Of a DNA stretch of 64,000 bases, positions 24,101 through 35,196 are shown piece by piece. Every line of letters begins with the position of its first letter. Within the stretch, counting starts at the first letter, position 1. A program made the translations under genes and the position numbers. The stretch covers positions 1 to 64,000 of the forward strand of contig CAOLHI010004236.1 of the NCBI GenBank assembly GCA_948474755.1. The letters run 5' to 3'. The notes below the pieces were generated by a model that was not told the DNA's origin, searched no databases, and saw only the letters and a program-made list of their open reading frames with translations. Source of the stretch: Ctenosaura bakeri (Eukaryota > Chordata > Lepidosauria > Squamata > Iguanidae).

Positions 24101-25541
24101 TATATGCAAGTTGTTCACAATAGGATCTCGAATAGTAGGAACAGGGGCATTATGAGATGTCATGTGTACAGTGAACACATGTGTACACATTTCAATCAAA
24201 CCTGAACCCCGAAACGAGGTCCAGAGATACTGGTGATTCCTTTTCTTCTTGACAGTAGAGACTTAAAGAATCAGCAAATTTGAGTCTCCAATACTGTCTA
24301 TGTTTTGCAGCCCCACTTCCTTCCTTTCACCATGAAAATCAAAATAGATATTTACAAGTTTCCAATAGGTGTCCTGGAGGTTTTTGCCACCCTGCTGCCA
24401 TTATAGTTATAAAAATATATATTGTAAAGTTTTCATGTAGAAGCGTATGGAGAGCACAGCCGCTTTCTCTGGTGCCAGTTTTATTCTATTGTATGATTTC
24501 TACACTAACTAAATTGAGCATATGTTGCTATGTGATTTTCCCTCTACAGACTGTAGTGACTGATGCTGCTATTTACATATAGGAATGCAGAAGTGTGAGC
24601 AATGCAGAAAATGTAGGACTGGGAAGCTCAGACACATTTTCAAATGAAATTCAGGCAGAACTGCTGTTTTTATGATAACAAAAGTACATTTTCTCTAGGA
24701 TGTGTTATAACATGAGTAAACTCTTGCCTCAAGTTATATAAAATAGTTAGGAAATGCTTATAATTCCAAGACACAATTGTTAATGAAACAGATAGCAATT
24801 AGGGAAGACAAAGACTTCTTGTTTTCTAAATGGTAAGTATGTCTTTTCATTTTCAGCTTTTAACACAGAGTTGGGATTAGAGTAACATTGTAGATCATGC
24901 AGGCAGCCTAAATTCAGCTCTTATTAGTGGAAAGAAGAATGTGCTTGTGGCTGGGTTGAAGACAGCATTATAGCTGAGTGAAATTAGAAATTGTGTACTA
25001 TTTTTATAACAGAGGGAACCTACTCAGATGAATTTCTTTAACTCTTTGGTACTAGGAGCTGACAGTTCTGGGACTTAATCTGTGACCAGGAAGTGATGTC
25101 AGCTCTCAGCCTGTAAAGGTTAATTGCTTGTGACCATTAGAGTTGTGATAATTAAAATTATGCATAGCATTGAAATGAATAAAGTTTTCTGTCCAACATT
25201 TGATGAATAGACAATGAGTTTTGCATTTGGATGATAAGCCTAAAAATCCTTCAATATCTGCAGTTTCAGATTTTAATATGAAAAATTCATCCCTTAATTT
25301 AGTGGTGGCAAAGTGTGGTACTTAGATTTCATGCAGTCCAGTCTGTTTTTATGGCTCTAGACTCGCGAGACTCACATTTTTCTGACCCATAAAGAGGGAA
25401 ATTGTCTTTTATGGAACTTCCAGGATCAGCATTTCACTTATTAAATAGGTTGGAAGGAGGGGGCATATTGTTTGTTTATCTTTTTTAAAAAATCTATTTT
25501 TCAAACTAGAAGTGGACTTCACACCACTTCTGAAGGGTTTG

Positions 25542-25572
25542 GTGTTTGTTTGTTTGTTTGTTTGTTTGTTTA
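25542..25572. repeat. (TTTG)n microsatellite
   Basis: About seven uninterrupted tttg units inside the long ANOS1 intron. Confidence 0.9.
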
Positions 25573-26615
25573 GGATCCTGAAGCAGAAAATTAGCCCTGA
25601 GACCTTCCATTGTTGCCCACCCTTGCCTTAATTTTTAAAAGCTTATTTCTGGTTTGAAGTTCCTGCAGCATTTATGACCATGTTGTTCTTAAAGAGATAA
25701 GAGATTGTTGGTCAAAAGAGGCCAGCTGGTCTCACTGGGGCTGGAGTAGGTAAATGAAAGTAACATACTCAACAGTTGGTATCTATGAAAGCCACAAAAT
25801 ATTGGAACAAATCAAAATAAATATATAGTAGTTAGGAATTCACAAGAAAGTCTGAGTTTAACGTAAAAGGGATATGAGAGGATCTGATTCTAGCCTCTTT
25901 TTAAAAACCCGAAGGCAATCAGAAAGAGCTTGGTTTTGCTGTCTTTACCATTGGTATTGTCTGGTTGCATCTCTTCCCAAGGGGGAGGAAATTTATCTCT
26001 GTCACTGTGGATGTTGGCAATAGATATTTCCAAAGGATTTGTATTGTTTTTCCATTGGGGTTTGTAGACTGGTGCCTCTAGTTCTATTGTTGATAGATAG
26101 TGTGCCATTGGACTGGAGTCCTGGTAGGAAAATATGGCTATTGCAGTTTCTTTCTCAATAACTAGATTTTGGGAAAGGAGATAATTTTGGCAGCAGGCCT
26201 CAACAGTATTGAGATATGGAGGACTTGCTTTGGCACTGCTTTTCAGTATTCATTAGGAATGCTAACTTTTGTGACCATCCATTTTCAAATCCTCTCAACA
26301 TCCTCAGTAGCTATTGGGCTCTCCTTCTGGTCCTGGTTGAAAGTTAGTAACAGCAGGGCAAATTTGGAAATATCTTAGTGAGTCAAATGTTACATTGTGT
26401 GTTTGTACATGCATGTATCCATGTATTGTGTATGCTTAATCATCTGTGGGTTCCTGTGATCAGACTCCCTTCCCTGGATGCTTCTGTTTGCCCAGGAAGA
26501 GAACCTATGATCTCTAGACTAGACAGAATGTGTATGTTTCCAGTAAACCATTGTTTTCAGTGAAAAGGTGATGGCAGCCTATGGAATTGCCCTTGTCTTA
26601 ATCTTCTTCTTCCTT

Positions 26616-27300
26616 GGCCCTTTCCGCACTGAGGCTTCTAGCGCAAGTGGGGGAGGCTGGCAAGCGCAAGAAGGCTCGTCCGGGAGGCTGCCGCTTCCCC
26701 CCTCCTTCCTTCCGCAGGCGAAGGAACCAGCGGGGAAGCGGCACTGAAGGAGGCTTGCCATGCCCTCCCCCCGTGCGAAGCGGGAGACCTCGTGCCGGAT
26801 TCCCAGCCCGCGTGCACGCGCGAAGCGGGCAGCGTCGCGCCGGATTCCTCCCCCCCACGCGCGCCGGATTCCTCCCCCCACGCGCGCCGGATTCCTCCCC
26901 CCACGCGCACTGGATTCCTCCCCCCCGCGCGCCGGATTCCTCCCCCCGCGCGCGCGAAGCGGGCGGTGTCGCGTCCCCCCGCGCCCGCGCAAAGCGGGCG
27001 GCGCGTCCGTCGTGCTACCTCCCCACCCCGCTCCTTCCTTCCGCAGGGGCGGAGGGAAGGAAGCGCGACCCGGCCGGCTCCCGGAGGCTCTGCACGAAAG
27101 GTAAGTGTGGGTGGACTCCGGGAGCGTTGCGCGAGCGCGGGGTGATTTTCGCTTGTACGCGAAAATCAAAAAACCCGCACTCGCGCCGCTTCAGCCCCGT
27201 GAGCCGGGCGGAAGTGGGAGTGCATCGTGCGGAGCGACGCTCCCACTCCCGCGAGGCTCACGGGGCTATCGTGCGCGCAAAGGCCCGTGCGAAAAGGGCC
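26616..27300. mobile_element. GC-rich MITE-like element, ggccctttccgcac ends (copy C)
   Basis: A 685-bp, very CpG-rich island in otherwise AT-rich intron. The left end is ggccctttccgcac and the right end is gtgcgaaaagggcc, an inverted pair with one mismatch. Both sides are flanked by ctt, an apparent 3-bp target duplication. The interior holds a minisatellite and a palindromic block near 27.15-27.27 kb (cttcagccccgtgagccggg against cccgcgaggctcacggggct). Open frames across it are rich in Arg, Pro, Ala and Ser and are compositional artefacts. The 3-bp duplication suggests PIF/Harbinger or a related DNA transposon, but this is not proven. Confidence 0.7.
26837..26960. repeat. minisatellite inside the GC-rich MITE
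   Basis: At least five imperfect tandem copies of a unit reading roughly gcgcgccggattcctccccc, with units of about 20-25 bp. One copy has cactggattcc in place of cgccggattcc. Confidence 0.85.
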
Positions 27301-27339
27301 CTTGTCTTAATCTTCCTGCACATAATGTGTACTTATACT

Positions 27340-27545
27340 ACACAGTTACAATGTTTTGGTACTACTATAACTATTATGGCTGTCCTAGGAAGTGGTGAGA
27401 TTTTTGGCTTGTACCTAGAATTCTGTCTAGAGGGTCTCTGGGGATCTTTAGCAGAGATTTACAAGTACTTGGCCAAACTACAGATCTACAGATCCCAGGA
27501 TTCCATAGGATGGAAATGTGGCAGCTAGTGGTATAAAACTGCTAT
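27340..27545. repeat. fragments of an interspersed DNA repeat ('caggattccatagg' family)
   Basis: Contains 'tcccaggattccatagga' followed by 'ggcagctagtggtataaaac', which belongs to the same family as fragments at about 16.75, 58.6 and 63.8 kb. The family is recognised by mutual similarity within the window and by memory of a common squamate DNA repeat. The transposon superfamily is unknown to me. Confidence 0.45.
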
Positions 27546-29300
27546 AACTGTGTACTGCTGGTATACCAAAACAGGGCTGTACAAATAACCTTTGAAATTG
27601 ACTCTGTCATGCCTTGTGATGCCATGAGAATCAGTAGCCTGGGGACTGAGTTGAGCATTACTTGCATTAAGCTTATTCCTAAAGAATTCAGGTCTCCTGA
27701 GCAGGAAGTTACCAATCAGCACTGGCCCTGAGCCCTGGATACACTCTTAGTACAATCTGTAGAACAGATGCACCCTGCCTGTGACCTTTCTATTTACCCT
27801 TTGGTGTTTGTTGCTGAGAAATGATGCCAAAGCATTATTGTTCTTGAAGACAGTATACTGGAATCTACTTGCAGCAGAAGATATGAGACAAAATACCAAA
27901 GGAGACTTGAGACAATTTGACCTTTTAGTGGTCTTGTTGGTTAAAATGTGGTGGTGGTGATCATTATCATCATCATCATTGTCATCATCATCGTGACACT
28001 TGTATGTTTTAAGGTTACAATACCATTCATAGTATCTTTAACTTTGTAAATTAAATTTTGCAAGAGTAGTAAGGTTTTTACTTTTCAGTTTGCCTAGAAT
28101 GTTTTCTTAGAAAGAACTATTGTGGTATGTCAAGAGAGGGGAGAGGCTGTCTGTGTTTGCTTTACAGTCAAATTATCCACTTCTTTGCTGTGTTAAAGGA
28201 CAAATGAAACTTGGCCAGTGAAACTTGGCATCAGATTTACCTATTCATTCTAATATTTGTCTAGCACATAAAGCAAAGAATACTTTTATATAAGATAAGG
28301 GGAAGAATCCTAAACTATGGTAAAACTAGAAAGAATAAAACAAGAGACCACAGGAAAGCAAACAAGTGTGCTAAAAATATATTTAAACCCATTTACAAAG
28401 AAAAATGAAGAATTTTTCACCTGCAACCATAGGCTAGTTCAGATGTTGTTTTTTGGAAACATAGATGGTTTGTTGCATGCTGTGAAATAGTACGCAAGAG
28501 TAGCCCTACCAGACACATAAAGTGGACACAGTTCTTCTAAACTTAGGTCTGCCACTGCCTGTTCTATGTGCTCATTCTGGATAGAAAGGAATTTCAAGGG
28601 CTTATAAGTATGGTATCAGCCAAAAGTAGAATATTGACTAGGTATCACCATGAGATCTTTCTCACCTTAGGTGAATGTGCAGAATTGCTTGTTAATTGGG
28701 TGGCAGGATGGAAGGGGCTGATTCACAGGCTATTAGAATGCTCCAAGTTTTCTGCAAGATTCTATAAGGATAGCTTTGTTAACAAATAAATTCTTAGATA
28801 AGATAGACCAAAACAACAAAATAGGAAATAACATGGAATTAAAATAAGCAATTAATTGGCTAGCTTTCTTTCACAGAATCAAATCTTATATACCAGAAAC
28901 ACAGTATACACCATATAGTGTTAAGTCATAGAAATAATGAAATGAAGAAGAGAGCAATTCATTTATTTATTACCATAATGTTACAGGGGATGCTGCCCAG
29001 AGTGACCAAGATAAGCCAGACAGATCTCTGTTTATTTAGGACATGTAGCCAGCAGATTATAATATCAGTTCATAATCAATTCAGAATGATAGAATGGTGA
29101 GGTGAAAACTAGGGCAGGGGAGTCTGCCTTATTTTTCTATGTTAGATAAGATGCATCAAGGAAAAGGTTGTAGAATATGTACCTTGGAGATATCGATTAC
29201 CCAGTCTGAGTGAATGGAGTTAAAGGAAAGATCCTTCTGTTTTGGAGGCATTTATGACATGCCCACACACAGTTTATGAAGGGGACAAATCAGTTCACTG
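27546..29300. other. intronic sequence, nothing recognised except a TCATCA run
   Basis: A short interrupted atcatc run lies at 27957-27991. No open frame of note. Confidence 0.5.
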
Positions 29301-29302
29301 GA

Positions 29303-29545
29303 AGGAGCCCTGGTGGCACAGGAGCCCTGGTGGCGCAGTGGTTAAATGCTAGTACTGCAACCGCAAGGCTGTGAGTTCGATCCTGCCGGGCTCCAAGGTT
29401 GACTCAGCCTTCCATCCTTCCGCAGGTCGGTAAAATGAGTACCCAGTTTGTTGGGGGAAATTAGCTAAAAAAACCCACACACATTGTAAACCGCTTAGAT
29501 AACACTCAGTTGATAAGCGGTATAGAAATAAATGCTATTGCTATG
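29303..29545 (+). repeat. tRNA-derived SINE with duplicated 5' tip
   Basis: From 29321 the copy starts ggagccctggtggcgcagtg and has an A-box-like region (tggcgcagtggtt), a B-box-like gagttcgatcctg, then a body with 'ggtaaaatgagtacccagtt' and a 3' tail 'aagcggtatagaaataaatg'. This is a common lizard and snake SINE type, related to those called Sauria-like. The first 17 bases are present twice (29303-29319 and 29321-29337). It is not a tRNA gene: no cloverleaf 3' half is present and the body continues for about 200 bp. Confidence 0.8.
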
Positions 29546-30099
29546 GCAGGAGGTTTGTGAACTCAGTAGCTTGAAAAAGTTGTCCCAAATCTTGAGAGAT
29601 GTTGCTAACCAATAATGCATTTTCTTACTCTTGTGTGTACTTGGATAAAGGTAGTTTCTTATAACTAAGGACAGTGTATGAGGAACAATTCATGATCTGC
29701 ATTTATTGCTTACAGTGATGAGATGGTAAACTTGGTGTCTGTATTTTTTATGAATTAAAAATCTGCCACTGACCACCACTACATTACAGTTGTCACATGT
29801 TCTTAATTCATGTAGTATTGCATGGTTTCAGTGCTCAGCTTGCATTAGATGAGACACAATCTTGTTTTCAGCAAAGGGAGACTACCCTAGCTAATCGGTA
29901 AACCAAGTTCTGCTTAGTCCAAGCAGGACTGCACTGTAAATATATTGTAAGCTGAAGAATAACTGTTTAGTTCCTTGCTGATGTGCATGATTTGTGTATC
30001 ACTTTCCTTAATGGGGCAGATGCCAAACCGCTGTTGAACAAACAGTACTTATTCTGTGCTATCAGTTCATGTGTTGCAGCTGAGCCTGTGAAATCAGTT

Positions 30100-30185
30100 G
30101 GTTTATACTGAGTCAGATGAATAGTCTAGTTTACCCTGTCTCTCCTGACACTAGCTTTCAATGGTCATCACAGACAACATACACT
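30100..30185 (-). repeat. SINE fragment ('ttatactgagtcaga' family)
   Basis: The string 'tttatactgagtcagatgaa' is the reverse complement of the conserved tail of the SINE seen in a fuller copy at about 56.6 kb. It is short and decayed. Confidence 0.45.
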
Positions 30186-31735
30186 TGTTAGCCAACAAGG
30201 ATAGGCTTCTCCCATGGTGATCACATGCATCAACAGTTGTGATAACAAACTCTAATAATGAGGACATTAAAGCTTTCAGCTGAACTAAATTCAATGTATG
30301 GGTATCAATAATGAAGACTAAGTGAAAATAGAAAAAAATGGAAGTATTATCACTTACTTTACAACCTTTCTTTCTGATCACCCTTTTCTTAGAAAGTGGC
30401 TAGGATCCCAAGTAAGCTGCAGAAAATGTAGTGTGTCTGTCTGTGCGTGTGTCTGTGTGTGTTGCCTACTTCATACCAGTGATTTTAGTTAGGTTTTTCC
30501 TTCAGGTAAGGTTAGGTTAGATCACTTATACAAACTTTTTTTTTGGTCTTTGCTAATATGTCAAAAGGCACTTTTCTTTACTGACAGGTTTTTCCAAGCA
30601 ATTAAAATACCTGTAGGACTTGTGTATCATAACTATGGACATATATACTTTCAGTGAGAGGGTGTGTATGGGGCAAAACCCCAAGAGAAAAAAAACAGGT
30701 CCTCTGTCTGTGCAGAAGTCCAGGGATGTGTCTACAGAAGTTGTGGGAAATAGATATCAAAGCTGATATTTTATTTCTCAGTCTGATTTTGGTTACACTA
30801 ATAATATTTTCTGTTTGCTCATTTTAGTCTGTGATTTATTTATTTTTTTAAAAATAAAATAGATCTTTTTGATGGGATGAATATGGAATTAATCATGCTA
30901 TGTCAGCCACCACAGTTAGTGTCTGTTATTGTTTGGGTTTTCTGGATAAATCTTTCCAGAGACATTCTGGCATAGCAGTGTCTTCTGAATATCTTTTAGA
31001 AGGAAAAAGAAAACACCATCAGTAGCTTGCCATTCTACGCTCTCCTTTTGAAAACAAATGCCTTTTAGTAGTCCATAATATTCAGAAGATAGAATATTAT
31101 GAGGCCACCATACTTAGTCATAGCCTGATTGCAGCCAGGAATGGAGTCATTTTTGACCGCCTCCCCCACACATTTTTCTTTACAAGACTTTCCATAATCT
31201 AAAGTATAAAATTTGTGGTTTGCAATGCAGTTTTATTACTTTACTCCTAGAGAGTCAACAGATATATTTAAGATTTCCCCATACTGCATTTATTAGTAGT
31301 GTTTGTTTTAAATACAAACTTACAATGATTATGTCTTTTTAGATTTTCCTTAAAGGATCAGAAAGCATTTGAAAGTGCAAGTGAAATACACATGATTTGA
31401 ACATAGTTCAACATAACAGAGAATTGTACAAATAAGTTAAACGCAATTGCTGATCACGCACATAGAATACCAGGTTATCATGAAAACAGTTTCTAAGGAA
31501 TAGACTTAGGCCCTTAGTGCACAACGTCATCATCCCAACAGAACAATGTTTTGCTCCTGGTCTAGGATACATGCCATCTCATGACGTTGTTGCAGTCCTG
31601 CTGCAGTTGCATCCTCATCCGCTACTGTTATGTCCTTTTTCATTTCCAGAGAAAAGCCAGTAATGGCCCCCTTTCTTGTGATGCTCCTGTCACCTGCAGG
31701 TGTGCGGTAAGGGAGAAAGCACTTGATGGCCCTTC

Positions 31736-31799
31736 CTTCCACAGTACAGTGCAGGCAGAGGCGGGAAAGAGACTTGCCATTGACACTGTACTGTGGAAG
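31736..31799. repeat. perfect 16-bp inverted repeat
   Basis: Arm cttccacagtacagtg (31736-31751) and its exact complement (31784-31799) flank a 32-bp loop. It sits in a CpG-containing stretch starting at about 31509 with ggcccttagtgcac, which may be the left end of another MITE. Confidence 0.8.
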
Positions 31800-32459
31800 A
31801 AAGAAGAGTATCCCTGATGCTACTCATCCACCAGCTGCTGACTGGGTGCGGTGGGGAGTGTTCAGGCCCCGATCCCATCCTAGCAATGGCAATGCCAGGA
31901 TACTGCCAGAATAACATGCTGTTGGAGCATAGTGCAGTAAGAGCTTTACACAAGAAATTAACACTGTAGTTGCCAACTTTTAGATTCTTCTCCCTCAGTC
32001 TTAGTATTAATATTACTATCCTGCTTCTCATTTGCACAAATCCCAAATCAAATGATGGCAGCAACACAAACAATTAAACCATTTAGTAAAACATAATAAT
32101 GCAGCATAGAAGAGAATTCAGAACCCCAAAATGGAAGAAAAGTCCATATAAAAAGAAACATTTCCAATAACAAGCTAAACCATATTAGAATTGAGGCCTG
32201 GTATACTGTGGAAAGGAGATAATTCCACTGGGCACACCATGATGTCTGAGCATTACTCTTGGTTATGCGTGGCTGTCCCTGATTCTGATATAGTGGACAT
32301 ACAATATTGATTTTCATCACCATGCTGATGGCACCTCTAAATCTAAAGATTGCACCCAACAACATATTGATACTTAATAGTATTACAGACAACGTAGTAC
32401 TTTGAGGCACCTGGAAGCAGCTATAAGGGGTATTGGTGACATACATATATCTAAATATC

Positions 32460-32620
32460 CATCTCTCTCTCTCTCTGTGTATGTGTGTGTGTGTGTCATA
32501 CACATATATACACACACAGATATACACACACACAAACATACACATACACACGCATACATACACACATAGATGCATATACACATACACACATATAGAGAAA
32601 AGAGAGAGAGGCAGAGAGAG
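32460..32620. repeat. compound TC/GT/CA/GA microsatellite
   Basis: (TC)n leads into (GT)n, then a long impure (CA/TA)n and finally (GA)n. The long open frame at 32048-32638 and its neighbours come from this simple repeat. Confidence 0.9.
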
Positions 32621-33138
32621 AATTTTTGGGCAATACAAGCAATAGAAAGCAGGCCTTACTAACAGCTCACATTAAACTTGTGGGATAAATAGCAATTGGT
32701 TTTCCAATGGTGTTGAATAGGGTCAAAGGTAGTAATAAAATGATTCAATATTGTTTATCTCTAGTCTATACTTTTATTTAATTATACAGTATTTAGTCCA
32801 GTCTTTAACATTAGATATTTGTACTTTCTTCCAGTGTGTTGTAGCTAACACAAACTCTTCTGTCATTCCATGGATACTTGGCAACAGAAAGAATTCTGAC
32901 CTCTTTCTACATTTTTGCTAAATCCATTTTATATTAGTAGTGTTATTTTCCTTATTTATGACTGCAATTATTTTCATAAGAGAATATTTTTCTCTTTATG
33001 AATCTTGAGTGATTGACAGATAAAATGTTTTTTATAGGTTATAAATTACAGATTTCAAAAATAATGCTTTGTGTTTTTTTAAAAAACTTTTCATAGTTTT
33101 CACAGTTTACTAATATTTTCTTAATTTGTTCTGTTTAG

Positions 33139-33236
33139 ATGTAGGCAGTCGGAGTAGATACCATGTCGAGTGGTTTCCAGAAGCTTGTATGCACAATGAT
33201 ACAAAAGGGCCTCAAAAGTCCAGTAGTACAACATAT
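33139..33236 (+). CDS. ANOS1: anosmin-1 exon: middle of fibronectin type III domain 3
   Basis: A 98-bp exon, too short to appear as an open frame with its own start. The peptide is Asp (split codon) followed by [20 protein letters not shown] and then [12 protein letters not shown]. The core RYHVxWFPEAC is an anosmin-1 signature, with a conserved cysteine. An N-D-T sequon is present. It enters in phase 1 after tgtttag and leaves in phase 0 at gtaagt. The second half lies in a variable loop. Confidence 0.95.
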
Positions 33237-33783
33237 GTAAGTTAAACTTTAATTATACAAAACCAGGAATGGAAACGAAGGGATAATCCTCACATATGGA
33301 AGGACAGTAGCAGATCCCTCGATTTTCTCAGTGCCTTTGTTTCTTGAACTTACCTTTAAATTCTCAACTGCTAAAACCTCCCCTTATCATTCAACACTTA
33401 CCTATATTTCATACTATAGTCCTTCCCATAGTTAAAACTCTTAAAACTTTGCCAGACTGAGCCACCCAAAGATCTTCTGCTCTTTTAAATGATAATTTGA
33501 TGTCATTTCTGTTCCTTTCTTCACTGTCTCATGAAAGTCTTATCTGTTCCATCGGGGCTGTGGTTTATCTACTAAAACCTCATTCCCATCTGTGAATGAA
33601 TGTGAAATGTTTTGCTTTATCTCTTTCCCAGTTGTCTGCCTTAAATCTTTTTGGAGAGATCTGTCAGTTTTACCTTTGTATCTTTGTATGGAACCAGAAC
33701 AGTTACTATTTATGATGCATCTGTTTTGGTTGGTCATTCCCAGAAGGTGGTACTGGAAGGCTGTCTCTCAGGCTATAGTCTGC

Positions 33784-33791
33784 GCTTAGAG
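33784..33791. other. left target-site duplication of the hAT element
   Basis: gcttagag, paired with gcttaaag at 34808-34815 (7 of 8 identical), the length expected for the hAT superfamily. Confidence 0.85.
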
Positions 33792-34807
33792 CAGTGGTTC
33801 TCAACCTGTGGGTCGCGACCCCTTTGAGGGTCGAACGACCCTTTCACAGGGTCGCCTAAGCCCATCGGAAAATACGTATTTCCAATGGTCTTAGGCTCCA
33901 TTCCCTCCTCAGTGGTGGTGCACAAGCGCGAGCCACACGCTCGCGTCCTCCTGCCCCCTTTGGGGCAGCTCCGCAGTGCAGGCTGGGAGCTGTAGGCTGC
34001 ATGGGGGAGGAAGGGGCGGGGCGGTTGAGTGACCAGGAAGTCAGCTGTGGGATGAAGGAGCAGTGAAGAGAGCGCCTCGCGCAAGAACCTGCTTGCGCGA
34101 ATGGCACCCCCCACCTCCGCGATAAGGTAATGTGCGGAAAAGGCCCAGGAGTGGTGGTGCGCAAGTGCGAGCCACGCACTCACGTCCTCCTGCCCCCTTT
34201 GGCAGGAGTGCGTGCAGGCACAGCATCGCCACAGCAGGAGTGGTGGTGCGCAAGCACGAGCCACACGCTCACGTCCTCCTGCCCCCTGTTCAGAAGGGAC
34301 TGAAATCACTCCCCTTCTCTGCTACCAGGAGAACCTCCCATCTGACAGGCCAGCTTGGGGGGGCAGCAGCACGGGGGTCAGGCCCCCTCCTCGCCACAGC
34401 CCCTGCCCACTCACCATGGGGGGGGCGCTGCAGAAGGGCCGGGGGACCGCAGCAGCGCTTTTCTGGGGGGCGAGCTGCACCCAGCGCCAAAGACAAAGGA
34501 GCTGGGATTCCTCCCCCCCCCAGCCAGGGTTGACATTCTGGAAACTTTTCCCACACTGCCCCCCCAGCAGAAACGAGAGTGAAGCAGAAGCAGAGCCTGG
34601 GGGGGAGTTCTCTGAGTTTTTCCCGGGGGAGATGCGTGGGTCCTCTTTCCTTCCCTGTCCGTCTTCCCTTGTTCCTGGCCTGCGAGGCAGCCTTTGCCGG
34701 GGGGGGGGCATTGTAAATAATAAATAAATAATTTTATGGTTGGGGGTCACCACAACATGAGGAACTGTATTAAAGGGTCGCGGCATTAGGAAGGTTGAGA
34801 ACCACTG
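33792..34807. mobile_element. SPIN-like hAT transposon, non-autonomous, with foreign core
   Basis: The ends are cagtggttctcaacct and the complement aggttgagaaccactg, a 16-bp perfect terminal inverted repeat. The 5' section continues gtgggtcgcgacccctttga and the 3' section includes 'gtcaccacaacatgaggaac', 'attaaagggtcgcggcatta', as in SPIN (Space Invader) elements. SPIN elements are known to have been horizontally transferred into squamates and other tetrapods. Short SPIN MITEs are about 200 bp. This one is 1,016 bp because an unrelated GC-rich core fills about 33905-34720. No transposase frame is present. Open frames across the core are low-complexity. Confidence 0.85.
33911..34287. repeat. 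three copies of a ~50-bp motif in the hAT core
   Basis: Copies start at 33911, 34150 and 34239. Each reads agtggtggtgcrcaagyrcg, then 'agccacrcrctcrcgtcctc', then ctgcccc. Copies two and three are 89 bp apart, and copy one is 239 bp before copy two. Immediately before copy two lies gtgcggaaaaggcc (34135-34148), which resembles the right end of the GC-rich MITE family. Confidence 0.85.
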
Positions 34808-34815
34808 GCTTAAAG
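34808..34815. other. right target-site duplication of the hAT element
   Basis: gcttaaag, partner of 33784-33791 with one mismatch. Confidence 0.85.
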
Positions 34816-35196
34816 GGTAGCATAGGGATCCGTCTTGGCCTCCATGCTTTATAACATCTGCATGAAACCTCTGGGTGAGGTGACTGATAGATTTAGGATA
34901 ACCTGTCCTCAGTACTCATCTCTGTCTTTTTGTTTCTATCATCTGATTCTGACCTGGTCCTGAGAAAACTGAAATCTAGATAAGGCCATGCAACAATTAA
35001 TCAAGTTTCAGTTTAATAGAATAACATTCGAGAATTATATCTCCCCCCTGCCGTTTATCTTTTATTTCAAGTGGAACCTATTTTGGTATCAATCATTTGG
35101 AATAGAGGCAGAAATGAGCATTTAATCTGAAACAGTATGTGTAAAGAATAAGATAATAAAAAGCATGATAGAAACTCTTTTTTTCTCCCCCCAAAG

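Larger units (their letters stand above)
21719..33138 (+). other. ANOS1: ANOS1 intron, 11.4 kb
   Basis: Largest complete intron in the window, phase 1, from gtcagt to gtttag. It contains an ATC microsatellite (23.0 kb), a minus-strand CR1/L2-type fragment (23.6-24.1 kb), a GC-rich MITE (26.6-27.3 kb), a tRNA-SINE (29.3 kb), a hairpin (31.7 kb) and a TC/GT/CA microsatellite (32.5 kb). The rest is AT-rich, with no exon I can support. Confidence 0.85.
33237..35196 (+). other. ANOS1: ANOS1 intron, 1,960 bp
   Basis: Phase-0 intron between gtaagt and ccaaag. More than half of it is the hAT insertion described separately. The flanks are AT-rich and show no gene. Confidence 0.85.

Noticed and set aside
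26579..27528. Long overlapping open frames on both strands (up to 304 codons)
   Set aside because: They are Arg/Pro/Ala/Ser-rich in all frames, come from a GC-rich, stop-poor mobile element with a minisatellite, and match no family I know.
29321..29395. Possible tRNA gene
   Set aside because: Has A- and B-box-like words but continues into a SINE body and lacks a complete cloverleaf.
32048..32638. 196-codon minus-strand open frame rich in Cys, Val and Met
   Set aside because: Much of it is the translation of a CA/TA microsatellite.
33773..34786. Open frames of 133-178 codons on both strands
   Set aside because: They lie in the GC-rich core of the hAT element, are low-complexity, and repeat the triplicated motif.
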